DNA from: Rhodanobacter sp. B05
GTDB lineage: Bacteria; Pseudomonadota; Gammaproteobacteria; Xanthomonadales; Rhodanobacteraceae
NCBI RefSeq assembly: GCF_002001085.1
Contig: NZ_MUNU01000015.1
Span: 1 to 64,000 of the forward strand
DNA length: 64,000 nucleotides
Direction: 5' to 3'
The position numbers and the translations under genes were made by a program. The notes below the pieces were generated by a model. That model did no database searches. It saw only the letters and a list, made by a program, of their open reading frames with translations, and had not been told where the DNA came from. Shown piece after piece: positions 8,331-17,459 of this stretch. The number at the start of each line of letters is the position of its first letter. Position 1 is the stretch's first letter.

Positions 8331-11300
8331 TCAGTCCTGCTGTTTGACGATGCGCAGTCGTGCGGCTTGCACGCCGGGGAGTGCGCGCACGGCGCGCAGC
8401 AGGTCGGGGATCGCGTCGACGCGCCAGTCCTCGCCGAGCTCGAGATCGGCCTGGGCGCTGCCGTTGCGATAACCGTGCAAGGTGACGCTGGCGCGGCCGC
8501 CCCGATAGCCGGCCAGCGCGTGTTGCAGCTGTGCGACGAAATCCGGGCGGATGCCGTTCAATTTCAACTGCAGCAACCGCGCGTGCTTGCGGCAGGCATC
8601 GGCCATCGAACAGACGCTGCGCGCGCGCACCTGGAAGCCGCCGCCGGAGAACTCGTCGATGCGCAGGCCGCCGTCGACGATCAGGATCTCGCCGCGGGTG
8701 AGCAAAGGCGCGACCTGCTGGTAGAGCTCGCCGAAGAAGCTCACCTCGATACTGCCGCCACCGTCCTCCAGCCGCACGAACGCCTCGCTGTCGCCACGCT
8801 TGCGCATGGCGGCGACCATGCCGGCGACCGTCCACGGCGTATCCGGGCCACGGCGGAAGCGATTGTTGTCGCCGTCGTCGCTACGGCGCGGTTTCGGCGG
8901 TTGATAGCGGTCGACGATCTCGCCGAGCGGGCAGGTCGACAGCTGCGCCAGCTCGTCCTTCCACGGATCGGTGGGATGGCCGGACAGGTAATGGCCCAGC
9001 GTGTCGCGCTCGCCCTGCAGCTTCTGCTCCAACGGCCATTCCGGTGCGCTGGGCAGATCGATCTTGAGCACCGGCGTGGCGGCGCCCATCGCCGCGCCGA
9101 ACATGTCGTTCTGGCCGGACTGCCGGTCGCGCAGGTGCTGCTCGGCGGCCTTGATCGCGTTCGGCAATTGCAGCATCAGGCTGGCGCGGTTGGCAGCCAG
9201 GGAATCCAGCGCGCCGGACAGGATCAGCGCTTCCAGCATGCGGCGGTTGAGCCTGTTCGGATCGACGCGGCGGCAGAAATCGGCCAAGTCGGTATAGGCG
9301 CCGTTGGCGCGTTCGGCGACGATGGCCTCGCAGGCGCCATGGCCGGCACCCTTGATCGCGCCCAGGCCGTACTGGATCGTGCGAGCGCCTTGGCGCGACG
9401 CGGCGGACAAAGTGTCCGGTTCGACCGCGACGAACATGTATTCGGAGGCGTTGACGTCGGGTGGCTGCACGACGATGCCGAGTACACGCGCCTCATTCAG
9501 GAAGGTCACCACCTTGTCGGTGTTGTCCATGTCGGCGGAAATCGTCGCGGCCATGAACTCGGCGGGATAGTGCGCCTTCAGCCAGGCGGTTTGGTACGAC
9601 ACCAGCGCATAGGCGGCCGCGTGCGACTTGTTGAAGCCGTAGCCGGCGAACTTCTCCATCAGGTCGAAGATCGAGTCGGCCTTGTCGCTGGTGAGGCCGT
9701 CCTTCGCCGCACCTTCGCGGAACTTGGCGCGCTCCTTGGCCATCTTCTCGACGTCTTTCTTGCCCATCGCGCGGCGCAGCAGGTCGGCGCCGCCCAGCGA
9801 GTAGCCGCCGACGATCTGCGCCATCTGCATCACCTGCTCCTGGTAGACCATGATGCCGTAGGTCTCTTGCAGGATCGGCTCGACGCGCGGGTCGGGATAC
9901 TCCACCTCCTCGCGGCCGTGCTTGCGCGCCACGAAGCTGGGGATCAGGTCCATCGGCCCGGGGCGGTACAGCGCGCCCAGGGCGATGATGTCCTCGAAGC
10001 GGTCGGGTTTCGCGTCTTTCAGCATGCGCTGCATGCCGGCGGACTCGAACTGGAAGATCGCCACCGTCCGCGCCTTGGCGAAGACTTCGCTATAGGTGCG
10101 CGCGTCGTCCAGCGGCAGCGTCGCGATGTCCAGCGGCGGCTCGCCAGCGGCGGCGCGACGTGCGTTGATCGCCTTCACCGCCCAGTCGATGATGGTGAGC
10201 GTGCGCAGGCCGAGGAAGTCGAACTTGACCAGGCCGACTGCTTCGACATCGTCCTTGTCGTACTGGGTCACCACACCGCCGCCGCCGGCTTCGCAGTACA
10301 GCGGCGAGAAATTGGTGAGGGGGGTGGGGGCGATGACCACGCCGCCCGCATGTTTGCCGGCGTTGCGGGTGAGGTTTTCCAGTTTCAGGGCGAGGTCGAT
10401 CAGCGCGCGGGCCTCCTCATCCTGCTCGTAGGCCTCGCAGAATTCCCTGACGACGCGATCGGTTTCCTTCTTCGACTTTTCCGAGCGGCCCAGCGCATCG
10501 GACAGGGTGAGGTCGAGCGGCCGCGGCGGCACCATCTTGGCCAGCCGGTCGACCTGGCCGTAGGGCATGCTGAGCACGCGGCCGGAATCGCGCAGCACGG
10601 CTTTCGCCGCCATCGAGCCGTAGGTGATGATCTGGCTGACCTTGTCGCGACCGTATTTCCGCGCGACGTAGTCGATCACCTCGTCGCGGCGGTCCATGCA
10701 GAAGTCGATGTCGAAGTCGGGCATCGACACGCGTTCGGGATTGAGGAAGCGCTCGAACAGCAGGTTGAACTGCAGCGGATCGAGGTCGGTGATCTTCAGC
10801 GCCCAGGCGACCAGCGAGCCGGCGCCCGAGCCGCGGCCGGGACCGACCGGAATGCCATGCTGTTTGCCCCAGTTGATGAAGTCCGCGACGATCAGGAAGT
10901 AGCCGGGGAAGCCCATCTCGATGATGACGTCGAGCTCGCGCTCCAGCCGCGCCTCGTAGTCGGCCAGGGTGTGCTCGGCAGCCAGCGGCGCGCTGGCCAG
11001 GCGCTCGCGCAATCCCTGGCGCGAGAGTTCGCGGATGTGGCTGTTCAGGTCGTGACCGGCGGGCACCGGAAAATCAGGCAGGTAGTAGGTGCCGAACTTC
11101 AATTCGAGATTGCAGCGCCGCGCCAGTTCGACGGTATTTTCCAGCGCCTCGGGCAGGTCGGCGAACAGCGTCGCCATCTCCCCGGGTGTCTTCAGGTATT
11201 GCTGGTCGCTGTAGTCGCGCGGGCGTTTCGGATCGGCCAGGACACGGCCCTGGTTGATGCATACACGCGCCTCGTGTGCATCGAAATCGTCCTGCGTGAG

Positions 11301-11906
11301 GAAGCGCACATCGTTGCTGGCCAGCACCGGCAGGCCGAGTTCGGCGGCCAGCAACAGCGCGGCGCTGTTCCAGTTTTCCTCGCCGTCGCGGCCGCAGCGG
11401 CTGAGTTCCAGGTAGAGCCGGTCCGGGAACAGTCGCGCCAGCGGGCGCAGTCTTGCCAGCGCGGCGTCGCTGCCTTGGTGCAGCGCCACCCGCGCGATCT
11501 CGCTATCGCGCCCCAGCAAGGCGATCAGGCCGCTGCAGGCAGCGCCCTGCAGCCAGCCGGCGTCGACCAGTGGCCGCCCGCCATGCTGGCCTTCCTGCCA
11601 GGCACGCGAGACCAGTCGCGACAGGTTGAGATAGCCGTCGTGGTTCTGGCACAGCAGGGTGAGTCGCCACGGCCGCGGATCGTCGGGCGCCGCAATCTGC
11701 AGGTCGCAGCCGCAGATCGGCTTGATGCCGGCGGCGTGGCAGGCCTTGTAGAACTTGACCAGGGCGAACATGTTGCATTCGTCGGTCAGCGCCACCGCCG
11801 GGATGCCGTCGCGCACGCAGGCGGCGACCAGCGCCTTGATGCGGATGGTCGAATCGACCAGCGAGTATTCGCTGTGCAGGTGCAGATGGGTGAAGCTGAC
11901 GGTCAT
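8331..11906 (-). CDS. dnaE: DNA polymerase III alpha subunit
   Basis: This 1191-residue protein is the replicative polymerase catalytic subunit. In order: a PHP domain at about 1-270 beginning FTHLHLHSEYSLVDS (H7, H9, H11); the polymerase core with GPGRGSGAGSLVAW near 350 and the palm motif PDFDIDFCMDRRDEV near 397, holding two catalytic aspartates; a middle finger region (GYGFNKSHAAAYALVSYQTA near 760); the helix-hairpin-helix and beta-clamp-binding part (QNDMFGAAMG near 930); and an OB fold near 1020-1090. The length is slightly above E. coli DnaE (1160). It is convergent with the HNH gene and downstream of the thioredoxin-like gene. Confidence 0.98.
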   Translation of the reverse strand: MTVSFTHLHLHSEYSLVDSTIRIKALVAACVRDGIPAVALTDECNMFALVKFYKACHAAGIKPICGCDLQIAAPDDPRPWRLTLLCQNHDGYLNLSRLVSRAWQEGQHGGRPLVDAGWLQGAACSGLIALLGRDSEIARVALHQGSDAALARLRPLARLFPDRLYLELSRCGRDGEENWNSAALLLAAELGLPVLASNDVRFLTQDDFDAHEARVCINQGRVLADPKRPRDYSDQQYLKTPGEMATLFADLPEALENTVELARRCNLELKFGTYYLPDFPVPAGHDLNSHIRELSRQGLRERLASAPLAAEHTLADYEARLERELDVIIEMGFPGYFLIVADFINWGKQHGIPVGPGRGSGAGSLVAWALKITDLDPLQFNLLFERFLNPERVSMPDFDIDFCMDRRDEVIDYVARKYGRDKVSQIITYGSMAAKAVLRDSGRVLSMPYGQVDRLAKMVPPRPLDLTLSDALGRSEKSKKETDRVVREFCEAYEQDEEARALIDLALKLENLTRNAGKHAGGVVIAPTPLTNFSPLYCEAGGGGVVTQYDKDDVEAVGLVKFDFLGLRTLTIIDWAVKAINARRAAAGEPPLDIATLPLDDARTYSEVFAKARTVAIFQFESAGMQRMLKDAKPDRFEDIIALGALYRPGPMDLIPSFVARKHGREEVEYPDPRVEPILQETYGIMVYQEQVMQMAQIVGGYSLGGADLLRRAMGKKDVEKMAKERAKFREGAAKDGLTSDKADSIFDLMEKFAGYGFNKSHAAAYALVSYQTAWLKAHYPAEFMAATISADMDNTDKVVTFLNEARVLGIVVQPPDVNASEYMFVAVEPDTLSAASRQGARTIQYGLGAIKGAGHGACEAIVAERANGAYTDLADFCRRVDPNRLNRRMLEALILSGALDSLAANRASLMLQLPNAIKAAEQHLRDRQSGQNDMFGAAMGAATPVLKIDLPSAPEWPLEQKLQGERDTLGHYLSGHPTDPWKDELAQLSTCPLGEIVDRYQPPKPRRSDDGDNNRFRRGPDTPWTVAGMVAAMRKRGDSEAFVRLEDGGGSIEVSFFGELYQQVAPLLTRGEILIVDGGLRIDEFSGGGFQVRARSVCSMADACRKHARLLQLKLNGIRPDFVAQLQHALAGYRGGRASVTLHGYRNGSAQADLELGEDWRVDAIPDLLRAVRALPGVQAARLRIVKQQD

Positions 11907-12017
11907 GCGGATCTACGCGCGGTATTCCCGCAGGCTACCCGGCGCTGCACGCAGCGGCAAGATTGACTTGTGCGAGGTTTGCGCGAAGCGCGTGGCGGCC
12001 CCATTCGCCGCGGCCGA

Positions 12018-12563
12018 TCAGTGGGCGGCGAGCACCCTGGATTCCGGTGCCGGTTCGTTGAGCAGGCCGTTGATCTCGGCGACCAGGCTGTCCAGCATGT
12101 CCTCGCCGTAACCGACGTGGATGTTCGCCACCGTGCCATCCCGATGCAGCATCACCATCACCGGAATGCCGCCGGCGGTACCGTAGGGGGCGCCGACCTT
12201 GCCATCGCGATCCCAGCTGATCAGCAGGTTGGGCAGGCGCTTGCGCAGGACGCGCACGCTGTGCCGGAAGGTGTCGTGATCTTCGCGGTAGTCCACCGCC
12301 ACGACTTGCAACGGCAGCTTGCGTTCGGTGGCCAGCGATTGCAGGCCGGCCAGCACCGGCATTTCCTTCATGCAGTAGCCGCACCAGGTCGCCCAGAAAC
12401 TGATCACCACCACCTTGCCATGCAGCGACGCCAGGCTCACCGCCTGCCCGCCCAAGGTCGTGCCCAGCGCATCCGGCGGGGTATCGCCGGGCTTGAGGTT
12501 GAGGCCGGCGTGGGCGGCGAAACAGCAGAGCAGTGCCATGAGGGCGAAACCTGTCCGGCGCAT
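12018..12563 (-). CDS. TlpA/ResA-like thioredoxin, exported
   Basis: This 181-residue protein has a signal peptide (MRRTGFALMALLCCFAAHAG, cleavage expected near residue 19) and a redoxin fold with the active site FWATWCGYCMKEMP, C61 and C64. It ends with the cis-proline loop GGIPVMVMLHRDG. Members of this family act in the periplasm as thiol-disulfide reductants in cytochrome c maturation or in repair of oxidised proteins. An AGGGGA ribosome-binding site lies five bases before the ATG at 12563. It lies between rnhB and dnaE, which are adjacent in E. coli, so this is a lineage insertion. The substrate cannot be told. Confidence 0.85.
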   Translation of the reverse strand: MRRTGFALMALLCCFAAHAGLNLKPGDTPPDALGTTLGGQAVSLASLHGKVVVISFWATWCGYCMKEMPVLAGLQSLATERKLPLQVVAVDYREDHDTFRHSVRVLRKRLPNLLISWDRDGKVGAPYGTAGGIPVMVMLHRDGTVANIHVGYGEDMLDSLVAEINGLLNEPAPESRVLAAH

Positions 12564-12726
12564 GTCATTCCCCTGAATTGCATCGCTGGTCGGGGTATCA
12601 GTGTGCCTGATAGCCGACGATCTGCAACAGATGGGCAGCTCCGGCGGCGCTGGCGTCAGGTGCTTCCCAAGCGTCGCCGGGCAGGTCCGGGGTGACCGAG
12701 CCCGGGCGGGCGATTCGCCATGCCGT

Positions 12727-12915
12727 TCAACGAACGTGAAAGCGCTCGTCGCCGGGATATTGGAGATAGTGGTCGAGACCCTGCACCCGCAGGGACTGCA
12801 GGTCGTAGTCGGTGTGCGTGGCTTCCGGATCGCCGACTTCGGCAACTTGCTCCCCGGTCAGGCAGGTGGCGGCAGGTGCCGTTGTTGCGGTTGCGTGCTG
12901 TTTTTTCAGGATCAT
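12727..12915 (-). CDS. small hypothetical protein, 62 residues
   Basis: I do not recognise this small frame. It begins with ATG behind a GAGGAA ribosome-binding site eight bases away. The second half (YDLQSLRVQGLDHYLQYPGD) uses codons like the neighbouring genes, with G or C in most third positions, while the first 20 codons are A-rich and encode a Lys/Thr/Ala tail. There is no signal peptide or membrane segment and it has one Cys. It lies alone in the 492-base gap between the thioredoxin gene and rnhB, where no other frame is convincing. It may be a lineage-specific small protein or chance. Confidence 0.45.
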   Translation of the reverse strand: MILKKQHATATTAPAATCLTGEQVAEVGDPEATHTDYDLQSLRVQGLDHYLQYPGDERFHVR

Positions 12916-13055
12916 GGCCCGGTTCCTCGCAAGCTGGCGTCCGTGCCGATGGCGGATTCCCCGTTACAAGGGATGCCTGGGTGACGGAAAGGGTTGCCAT
13001 GACGAATGGGTCATGCGGTCGCCCGCCGTCGTCGCCAGCGGCGATCAACGGGAAG

Positions 13056-13739
13056 TCAGAACAGGCGGGTCTGATCCAGCAACACGCGTACCGGCGCAAA
13101 GCTGCGCCGGTGTTGCACGCATGGCCCCAGCTGTTGCAGCGAGGCCAGGTGCGCCGGGGTCGGATAGCCCTTGTGGATGGCAAAACCGTAGCCCGGATGC
13201 ACGCCGTCGAGTTTCACCATCAGTCGATCGCGGGTGACCTTGGCCAGGATCGAGGCGGCGCTGATCGCGGGTTCCAGCGCATCGCCGCCGACGATCGCGC
13301 GGCCATGGCAGGGCAGATCCTTCGGCAGCTTGTTACCGTCGATCAATGCTTCCGCGGCGGCCGGAACCAGGCCGGCGACGGCGCGGCTCATGCCGGCCAT
13401 GGTGGCCTGGAAAATGTTCAGCCGGTCGATCTCGTCCGGCTCGACCAGCACGATGCAGTACGCCAGCGCGCGTTCGATGATCTGCGGAAAGAGCGCCTCG
13501 CGGCGTGCCTCGCTGAGCTTCTTCGAGTCGTTGAGCCCGGCGACCGGTCGCGCCGGATCGAGGATCACCGCGGCCACCGCCAACGGGCCCGCCAGCGGGC
13601 CGCGGCCTGCCTCGTCGACGCCGGCAATGAGGATGCTTTTTGCGTTTGCCTCCTCTCCCCTCCAGGCGACCTTCAGGGAGTCCCCTTGTGGGTGAGAGGA
13701 TTGAGGTGGGGGGCGGGTGTTCGCGAAAAACTCAGCCAC
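13056..13739 (-). CDS. rnhB: ribonuclease HII with repeat-encoded N-terminus
   Basis: This is RNase HII, which removes ribonucleotides and RNA primers from DNA-RNA hybrids. The catalytic signature [15 protein letters not shown] begins at about residue 39 (DEAGRG with the first Asp and Glu), and DSKKLSE and later [20 protein letters not shown] are typical. The frame opens with GTG at 13737-13739, overlapping the lpxB stop, and carries about 36 residues before the conserved fold. Most of that extension (13647-13708) is a copy of the CTCTCCC repeat found at 34808-34893 and 35752-35887. The actual start is therefore uncertain: the only GTG/ATG is upstream of the repeat, while a strong GGAGAGGAGG lies about 12 bases before an in-frame ATC. 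Confidence 0.93.
   Translation of the reverse strand: MAEFFANTRPPPQSSHPQGDSLKVAWRGEEANAKSILIAGVDEAGRGPLAGPLAVAAVILDPARPVAGLNDSKKLSEARREALFPQIIERALAYCIVLVEPDEIDRLNIFQATMAGMSRAVAGLVPAAAEALIDGNKLPKDLPCHGRAIVGGDALEPAISAASILAKVTRDRLMVKLDGVHPGYGFAIHKGYPTPAHLASLQQLGPCVQHRRSFAPVRVLLDQTRLF
13647..13708. repeat. CTCTCCC-family intergenic repeat inside the rnhB start
   Basis: The segment reads CCTCCTCTCCCCTCC, then GGGAGTCCCCTTGTGGGTGA, then GAGGATTGAGGTGGGGG. The reverse complement of 34808-34893 gives the same order with only a few differences, and 35752-35887 shares both ends. The repeat is in frame with rnhB for its whole length (about 20 codons) without a stop. Confidence 0.8.
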
Positions 13740-14949
13740 CGGCCTGCTCGTGATCGTCGATCAGTTCGGCAATGGCGGCCGCGGCGCGATTGCCTGCGTG
13801 GCCGTCCACGCCGCTGCGCAAGTCCCGATGCAGTTGCTCGAATGCCGCGACGATCGCGCCACGCCGCTCGCTGTCCTTGAACAGATCCAGCGTGGCGGTG
13901 GCCAGGTTGCCCGCGGTGCAGTCGTCCTGCATCAGTTCGGGTACCAGCAGGCCATTACCGAGGCCGCCGGCACGCGCCAGGATATTGGGCAGCGAATACA
14001 CGTCGGTCTTGAGCATCTTCAGCGCACGGGCGATGCGATAGCTGGTAGGCGAGACGCGGTAGCCCACCACCATCGGCCGCTTCGCCAGCATCGCTTCAAG
14101 CGTGGCGGTGCCGGAGGCCAGCAGCACCACGTCGGCAGCCAGCATCGCTTCGTGCGCCTGACCGTCAAGCAGCCGTGGCGCCGACTCACTGGCTGGTGTC
14201 GTGGCGAGCAACTCCTGCAGCCGTGCGTGTACTCGCGGGTTGGCCGCGGGAACCACGATGCGCAGCCCCGGCAGGGCGGCGGCAACCCGGCTGGCCGCCT
14301 GCAGAAAAATCTGCCCCAGCCGATTCACCTCGGACAGCCGGCTTCCCGGCAACACCGCCAGCACGGGCGCCTGCTGCGGCAGCTGCAGCAGGTCCCGGGC
14401 GCCGACGCGATCGGCGACCAGGGCAAACCGGTCGGCCAGCGGGTGGCCGACGAAGCGCGCGTCGATGCCGTGCTTGGCATAGATCGGCGGTTCCATCGGG
14501 AACAGGCAGAGCACGCGATGGGCGCTGCGCCCGATCTTCTCGGTACGCTTTTCGCGCCAGGCCCAGACCGACGGACTGACGTAGTGCACGGTGCGCAAGC
14601 CCGCCTGCTTGAGGCGCTGCTCCACGCCGAGGTTGAAATCGGGCGCGTCGATACCGATCACGACGGCGGGCCTGGCCTGCAGCAGTCGCGCGACCAGTGA
14701 GCGGCGCAACCGCAGCAATCGCGGCAGATGGCTGATCACCTCACTGAAACCGAACAGCGAGAGTTCGCGGATGTCGTACCAGGATTCGAAGCCCTCGCGC
14801 TGCATGCGCGCACCACCGATGCCGACGAATCGGGCCTGCGGGTAGCGCAGGCGCAGGGCGACGATCAGGTCGGCGCCCAGCTGGTCGCCGGAGTCTTCGC
14901 CGGCGAGGATGGCGATGAGCGGAGATTCGGAGACGTCAGTGCTTTGCAT
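13732..14949 (-). CDS. lpxB: lipid-A-disaccharide synthase
   Basis: This 405-residue glycosyltransferase (GT-B fold, family GT19) joins 2,3-diacylglucosamine-1-phosphate to UDP-2,3-diacylglucosamine to make the lipid A disaccharide. Typical pieces are [13 protein letters not shown] (14-26), [25 protein letters not shown] and [10 protein letters not shown], and ASGTATLEA near the C-terminus. The ATG at 14949 has an AGGAGG site five bases away. The upstream frame toward lpxA is not conserved. It follows lpxA after 61 bases that hold a perfect palindrome, and its stop overlaps the GTG of rnhB. Confidence 0.96.
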   Translation of the reverse strand: MQSTDVSESPLIAILAGEDSGDQLGADLIVALRLRYPQARFVGIGGARMQREGFESWYDIRELSLFGFSEVISHLPRLLRLRRSLVARLLQARPAVVIGIDAPDFNLGVEQRLKQAGLRTVHYVSPSVWAWREKRTEKIGRSAHRVLCLFPMEPPIYAKHGIDARFVGHPLADRFALVADRVGARDLLQLPQQAPVLAVLPGSRLSEVNRLGQIFLQAASRVAAALPGLRIVVPAANPRVHARLQELLATTPASESAPRLLDGQAHEAMLAADVVLLASGTATLEAMLAKRPMVVGYRVSPTSYRIARALKMLKTDVYSLPNILARAGGLGNGLLVPELMQDDCTAGNLATATLDLFKDSERRGAIVAAFEQLHRDLRSGVDGHAGNRAAAAIAELIDDHEQAGG

Positions 14950-14991
14950 GTCGCCTCCTGCGGAAACCGGAGCAAGAACGCTGTTTGATTT

Positions 14992-15018
14992 CGCGATAAG
15001 CGCGATGCGCTTATCGCG
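14992..15018. other. perfect 12-bp palindrome across the lpxA stop
   Basis: CGCGATAAGCGC (14992-15003) and GCGCTTATCGCG (15007-15018) form a perfect 12-bp stem with a 3-base loop. The lpxA stop codon (15011-15013 on the minus strand) lies within the 5' arm of the transcript hairpin. There is no T run, so it is not a classical terminator. It could stabilise the lpxA 3' end or set the lpxA:lpxB ratio. Confidence 0.6.
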
Positions 15019-15799
15019 CGAGCGCCCGCTCGCTGTGGTCGAGGAACTCCAGCATGGCGCGCACATCTTCGCTCTCGCAGGCCTGTTCGGCCAGCTTTTC
15101 GCGTGCTTCGGGCAGCGACAGGCCGGCCATGTACAGTGTGCGGTAGGCGCGCTTGATCGCGGCGATGCGCGTGGCATCGAAGCCGCGGCGTTTCAGGCCC
15201 TCGCTGTTGATGCCGCGTGGCCGGCCTTGCTGTTCGTTCGCCATCATCACGAACGGGGGTACGTCGTGGCCGACCAGGCAACCCATGCCGATGAAGGCAT
15301 GCGCGCCAACCTTGCAGAACTGGTGCACGCCGGAATAGCCGGAGAGGATGGTCCAGTCGCCGATCTCCACGTGCCCGGCCAGTGCCGAGTAATTGGAGAA
15401 CACCACGTTGTTGCCGATCTGGCAGTCGTGGGCGACGTGCACGTAGCCCAGCACCCAGTTGTCGTTGCCGATGCGGGTGATGCCGCCGCCGTCGCCGGTG
15501 CCCCGATTGATGGTGGCGAACTCGCGGATCAGGTTGCGGTCGCCGATCACCAGCTCGGTGCGCTCGCCGGCGAACTTCTTGTCCTGCGGATCGCCGCCCA
15601 GCGAGGCGAACTGCGCAATCCGATTGTCGCGTCCGATCCGGGTCGGGCCTTCGATCACCACGTGCGGGCCGATCACCGTGCCGTCGCCGATTTCCACCTC
15701 GGCGCCGATCACGCTGTACGCGCCGACGCTGACGTTGGCGCCGATGATGGCGGACGGGTCGATCACGGCGGTGGGATGGATCGGGCTGGCACGGGTCAT
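15011..15799 (-). CDS. lpxA: acyl-ACP-UDP-N-acetylglucosamine O-acyltransferase
   Basis: This 262-residue protein catalyses the first lipid A step, transfer of an R-3-hydroxyacyl chain to O3 of UDP-GlcNAc. The N-terminal two thirds are hexapeptide repeats of a left-handed beta helix ([20 protein letters not shown] onward). The catalytic His is in [14 protein letters not shown], and the helical C-terminal domain carries [20 protein letters not shown]. The start [15 protein letters not shown] overlaps the fabZ stop by four bases (ATGA at 15796-15799), so the genes are coupled. A longer upstream start is not supported by the family. Confidence 0.97.
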   Translation of the reverse strand: MTRASPIHPTAVIDPSAIIGANVSVGAYSVIGAEVEIGDGTVIGPHVVIEGPTRIGRDNRIAQFASLGGDPQDKKFAGERTELVIGDRNLIREFATINRGTGDGGGITRIGNDNWVLGYVHVAHDCQIGNNVVFSNYSALAGHVEIGDWTILSGYSGVHQFCKVGAHAFIGMGCLVGHDVPPFVMMANEQQGRPRGINSEGLKRRGFDATRIAAIKRAYRTLYMAGLSLPEAREKLAEQACESEDVRAMLEFLDHSERALAR

Positions 15800-16269
15800 T
15801 TTTCGGATCTCGCGGCACACATCAGTTCGCAGCTGGCCACTTCCTTGTCGTCGACCACGGTGCGCGCGATGAACAGCCCCATGCCGCGCACCAGCCGTTT
15901 CTGGCTTACCTCCAGCCGCAACTGGTCTCCCGGCACCACCGGCGCATTGAAGCGTGCGTTGTCGACCTTGACCAGATAGAACAGCGGGTTGCCCGTGTCG
16001 CCCTTGATGCGTCGGCTGAGCTGGGTCAGCAGGCCGGCGGTCTGTGCCATCGCCTCGACGATCAGCACGCCGGGCATCACCGGATGGCCGGGGAAGTGGC
16101 CCTGGAAGAACGGCTCGTTGATGGTGGCGTTCTTGATCGCGACCACGCTGACGTCGGGGACAATCTCGATGACGCGATCCACCAGCAGGAATGGATAGCG
16201 GTGCGGCAGCAGCTGCTGGATCTGCTCGACGTTGATCGGCAGGGTCATGGCGCCGACTTTTTCATTCAT
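15796..16269 (-). CDS. fabZ: 3-hydroxyacyl-ACP dehydratase
   Basis: This 157-residue hot-dog-fold enzyme dehydrates 3-hydroxyacyl-ACP in fatty-acid elongation and competes with LpxA and LpxD for the same substrate pool. Active-site pieces are [14 protein letters not shown] and [20 protein letters not shown], holding the catalytic His and Glu. The frame starts with ATG at 16269, overlapping the lpxD stop by eight bases; an internal ATG at 16248 would give the shorter family-typical start MTLPINVEQ, so the start has a choice of two. It is one of the coupled lpxD-fabZ-lpxA genes. Confidence 0.96.
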   Translation of the reverse strand: MNEKVGAMTLPINVEQIQQLLPHRYPFLLVDRVIEIVPDVSVVAIKNATINEPFFQGHFPGHPVMPGVLIVEAMAQTAGLLTQLSRRIKGDTGNPLFYLVKVDNARFNAPVVPGDQLRLEVSQKRLVRGMGLFIARTVVDDKEVASCELMCAARSEK

Positions 16270-17305
16270 GGTTGCTGTCCTTTTCCAGCGCCGACAATCG
16301 GCGCGCGTACTCGTCCAGGTGCTTGAAGCGTGCCGCGTTCTTGCGCCACAGCCGGTTTTCCTGCAACGGGGTGCCGGATGAATATTCGCCCGCTTCGCGG
16401 ATCGAGTGGGTCACCAGGCTCTTGGCTGTAATGGTAACCCGGTCGGCCAGTTCGAGATGACCCAGCACGCCGGCGTTGCCGCCGATCATGCAGTAGCGGC
16501 CGATCTTCGCGCTGCCCGCCACCGCGGCGCAGCCAGCCATCGCGGTATGTGCGCCGACATGCACGTTGTGTGCGATCTGGATCTGGTTGTCCAGCCGCAC
16601 ATCCTCTTCCAGCACGGTATCGTCCAGCGCGCCGCGGTCGATCGTGGTATTGGCGCCGATTTCGCAATCGTCGCCGATGCGCACGCCGCCAAGCTGCGGC
16701 AGCTTGATCCAGCCGCCATGGGTGGAGGCTTCGTGATCGAAAGCGAGGCCGAAACCGTCCGAGCCGATCACGGCACCGGGGTGCACGAGCACGCGCCGAC
16801 CCAGGGTCACCCGGGCAACCAGCGTCACCCGGGCCACCAGGCGCGATTGCGCGCCGACAATGCAGCCCTCCCCGATGATGCAGTGGGCCCCCAGGATGGC
16901 GCCATCCCCGATCACCGCACCGGCTTCGATCACGCAGCAAGGGCCGACGCTGGCGCTGGCGCTCACCCGCGCGCCAGCCGCGACCACGGCGCTGGGGTGC
17001 ACGCCGGCGGGTGCCGCAGGCAGATGTTCGAACAGCGCTGCGATTCGCGCGTAGGCCACGTACGGGTCCTTCGCTATCAGGGCGGTCGTCGGGCAGCCGG
17101 CAAGGTCTTCCTGGCGCAGGATCACCACACCGGCGCGGGTGGAGAGCAATTGCGCGGTGTATTTGCCGTTGGACAGGAAGCTGAGTTCGGTGTCGCCGGC
17201 ACCGGCGAGGGTGCCGACGCCGTTCACCATGCGTGCGGCATCGCCCTGGATGCCCAGGCCGAACCGCTCGGCCAGCTCGGCCACGGAATAGTGGATTGGA
17301 TTCAT
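16262..17305 (-). CDS. lpxD: UDP-3-O-(3-hydroxyacyl)glucosamine N-acyltransferase
   Basis: This 347-residue enzyme adds the second 3-hydroxyacyl chain, at N2, in the third lipid A step. It has an N-terminal uridine-binding domain (1-100), a hexapeptide-repeat beta helix (about 105-300: VHPSAVVAAGARVSASASVG onward) with the catalytic His near QIAHNVHVGAHTAMAG, and a short C-terminal helix (AARFKHLDEYARRLSALEK). It begins the lpxD-fabZ-lpxA-lpxB-rnhB unit, 155 bases after bamA. A possible minus-strand -10 box is at 17329-17334 and the bamA terminator lies upstream at 17375-17406. Confidence 0.97.
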   Translation of the reverse strand: MNPIHYSVAELAERFGLGIQGDAARMVNGVGTLAGAGDTELSFLSNGKYTAQLLSTRAGVVILRQEDLAGCPTTALIAKDPYVAYARIAALFEHLPAAPAGVHPSAVVAAGARVSASASVGPCCVIEAGAVIGDGAILGAHCIIGEGCIVGAQSRLVARVTLVARVTLGRRVLVHPGAVIGSDGFGLAFDHEASTHGGWIKLPQLGGVRIGDDCEIGANTTIDRGALDDTVLEEDVRLDNQIQIAHNVHVGAHTAMAGCAAVAGSAKIGRYCMIGGNAGVLGHLELADRVTITAKSLVTHSIREAGEYSSGTPLQENRLWRKNAARFKHLDEYARRLSALEKDSNHE

Positions 17306-17328
17306 GCCTGCTCCGGACAGTGCGGGTC

Positions 17329-17334
17329 ATTGTA
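17329..17334 (-). promoter_or_regulatory. possible -10 box for lpxD
   Basis: On the minus strand TACAAT stands 23 bases before the lpxD ATG. No good -35 element is found 16-18 bases farther up, so this is weak. It is included because a terminator separates lpxD from bamA and some promoter is needed there. Confidence 0.3.
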
Positions 17335-17374
17335 GGGCGTGACGCCGCGTGGCGCAGCGTGTCGGCCGGCCCGG

Positions 17375-17406
17375 AAACGGAAAACGCGGCCGTGGCCGCG
17401 CTTTCC
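17375..17406 (-). terminator. intrinsic terminator after bamA
   Basis: Reading the minus strand, GGCCGCG-type arms form a stem (CGCGGCC / GGCCGCG, 17385-17400) extended by a GGAAA/TTTCC outer stem, with TTTT on the bamA-downstream side. It begins about 55 bases after the bamA stop. The arms are symmetric, so it could also stop plus-strand transcription. Confidence 0.6.
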
Positions 17407-17459
17407 GGATCGGACGGGAGATGCCCCCAGTGGCTCGGAGCATCCCAGGTCGGCTGGGT

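Noticed and set aside
8316..11966. Very long plus-strand open frame (about 1200 codons) opposite dnaE
   Set aside because: It is the antisense of a certain dnaE; in GC-rich DNA the opposite frame lacks stops. Its product is Ala/Gly/Arg/His-rich with no domain.
12564..12845. Longer N-terminus for the thioredoxin-like protein
   Set aside because: The signal peptide and ribosome-binding site place the start at 12563; the upstream part lies across the separate 62-codon frame.
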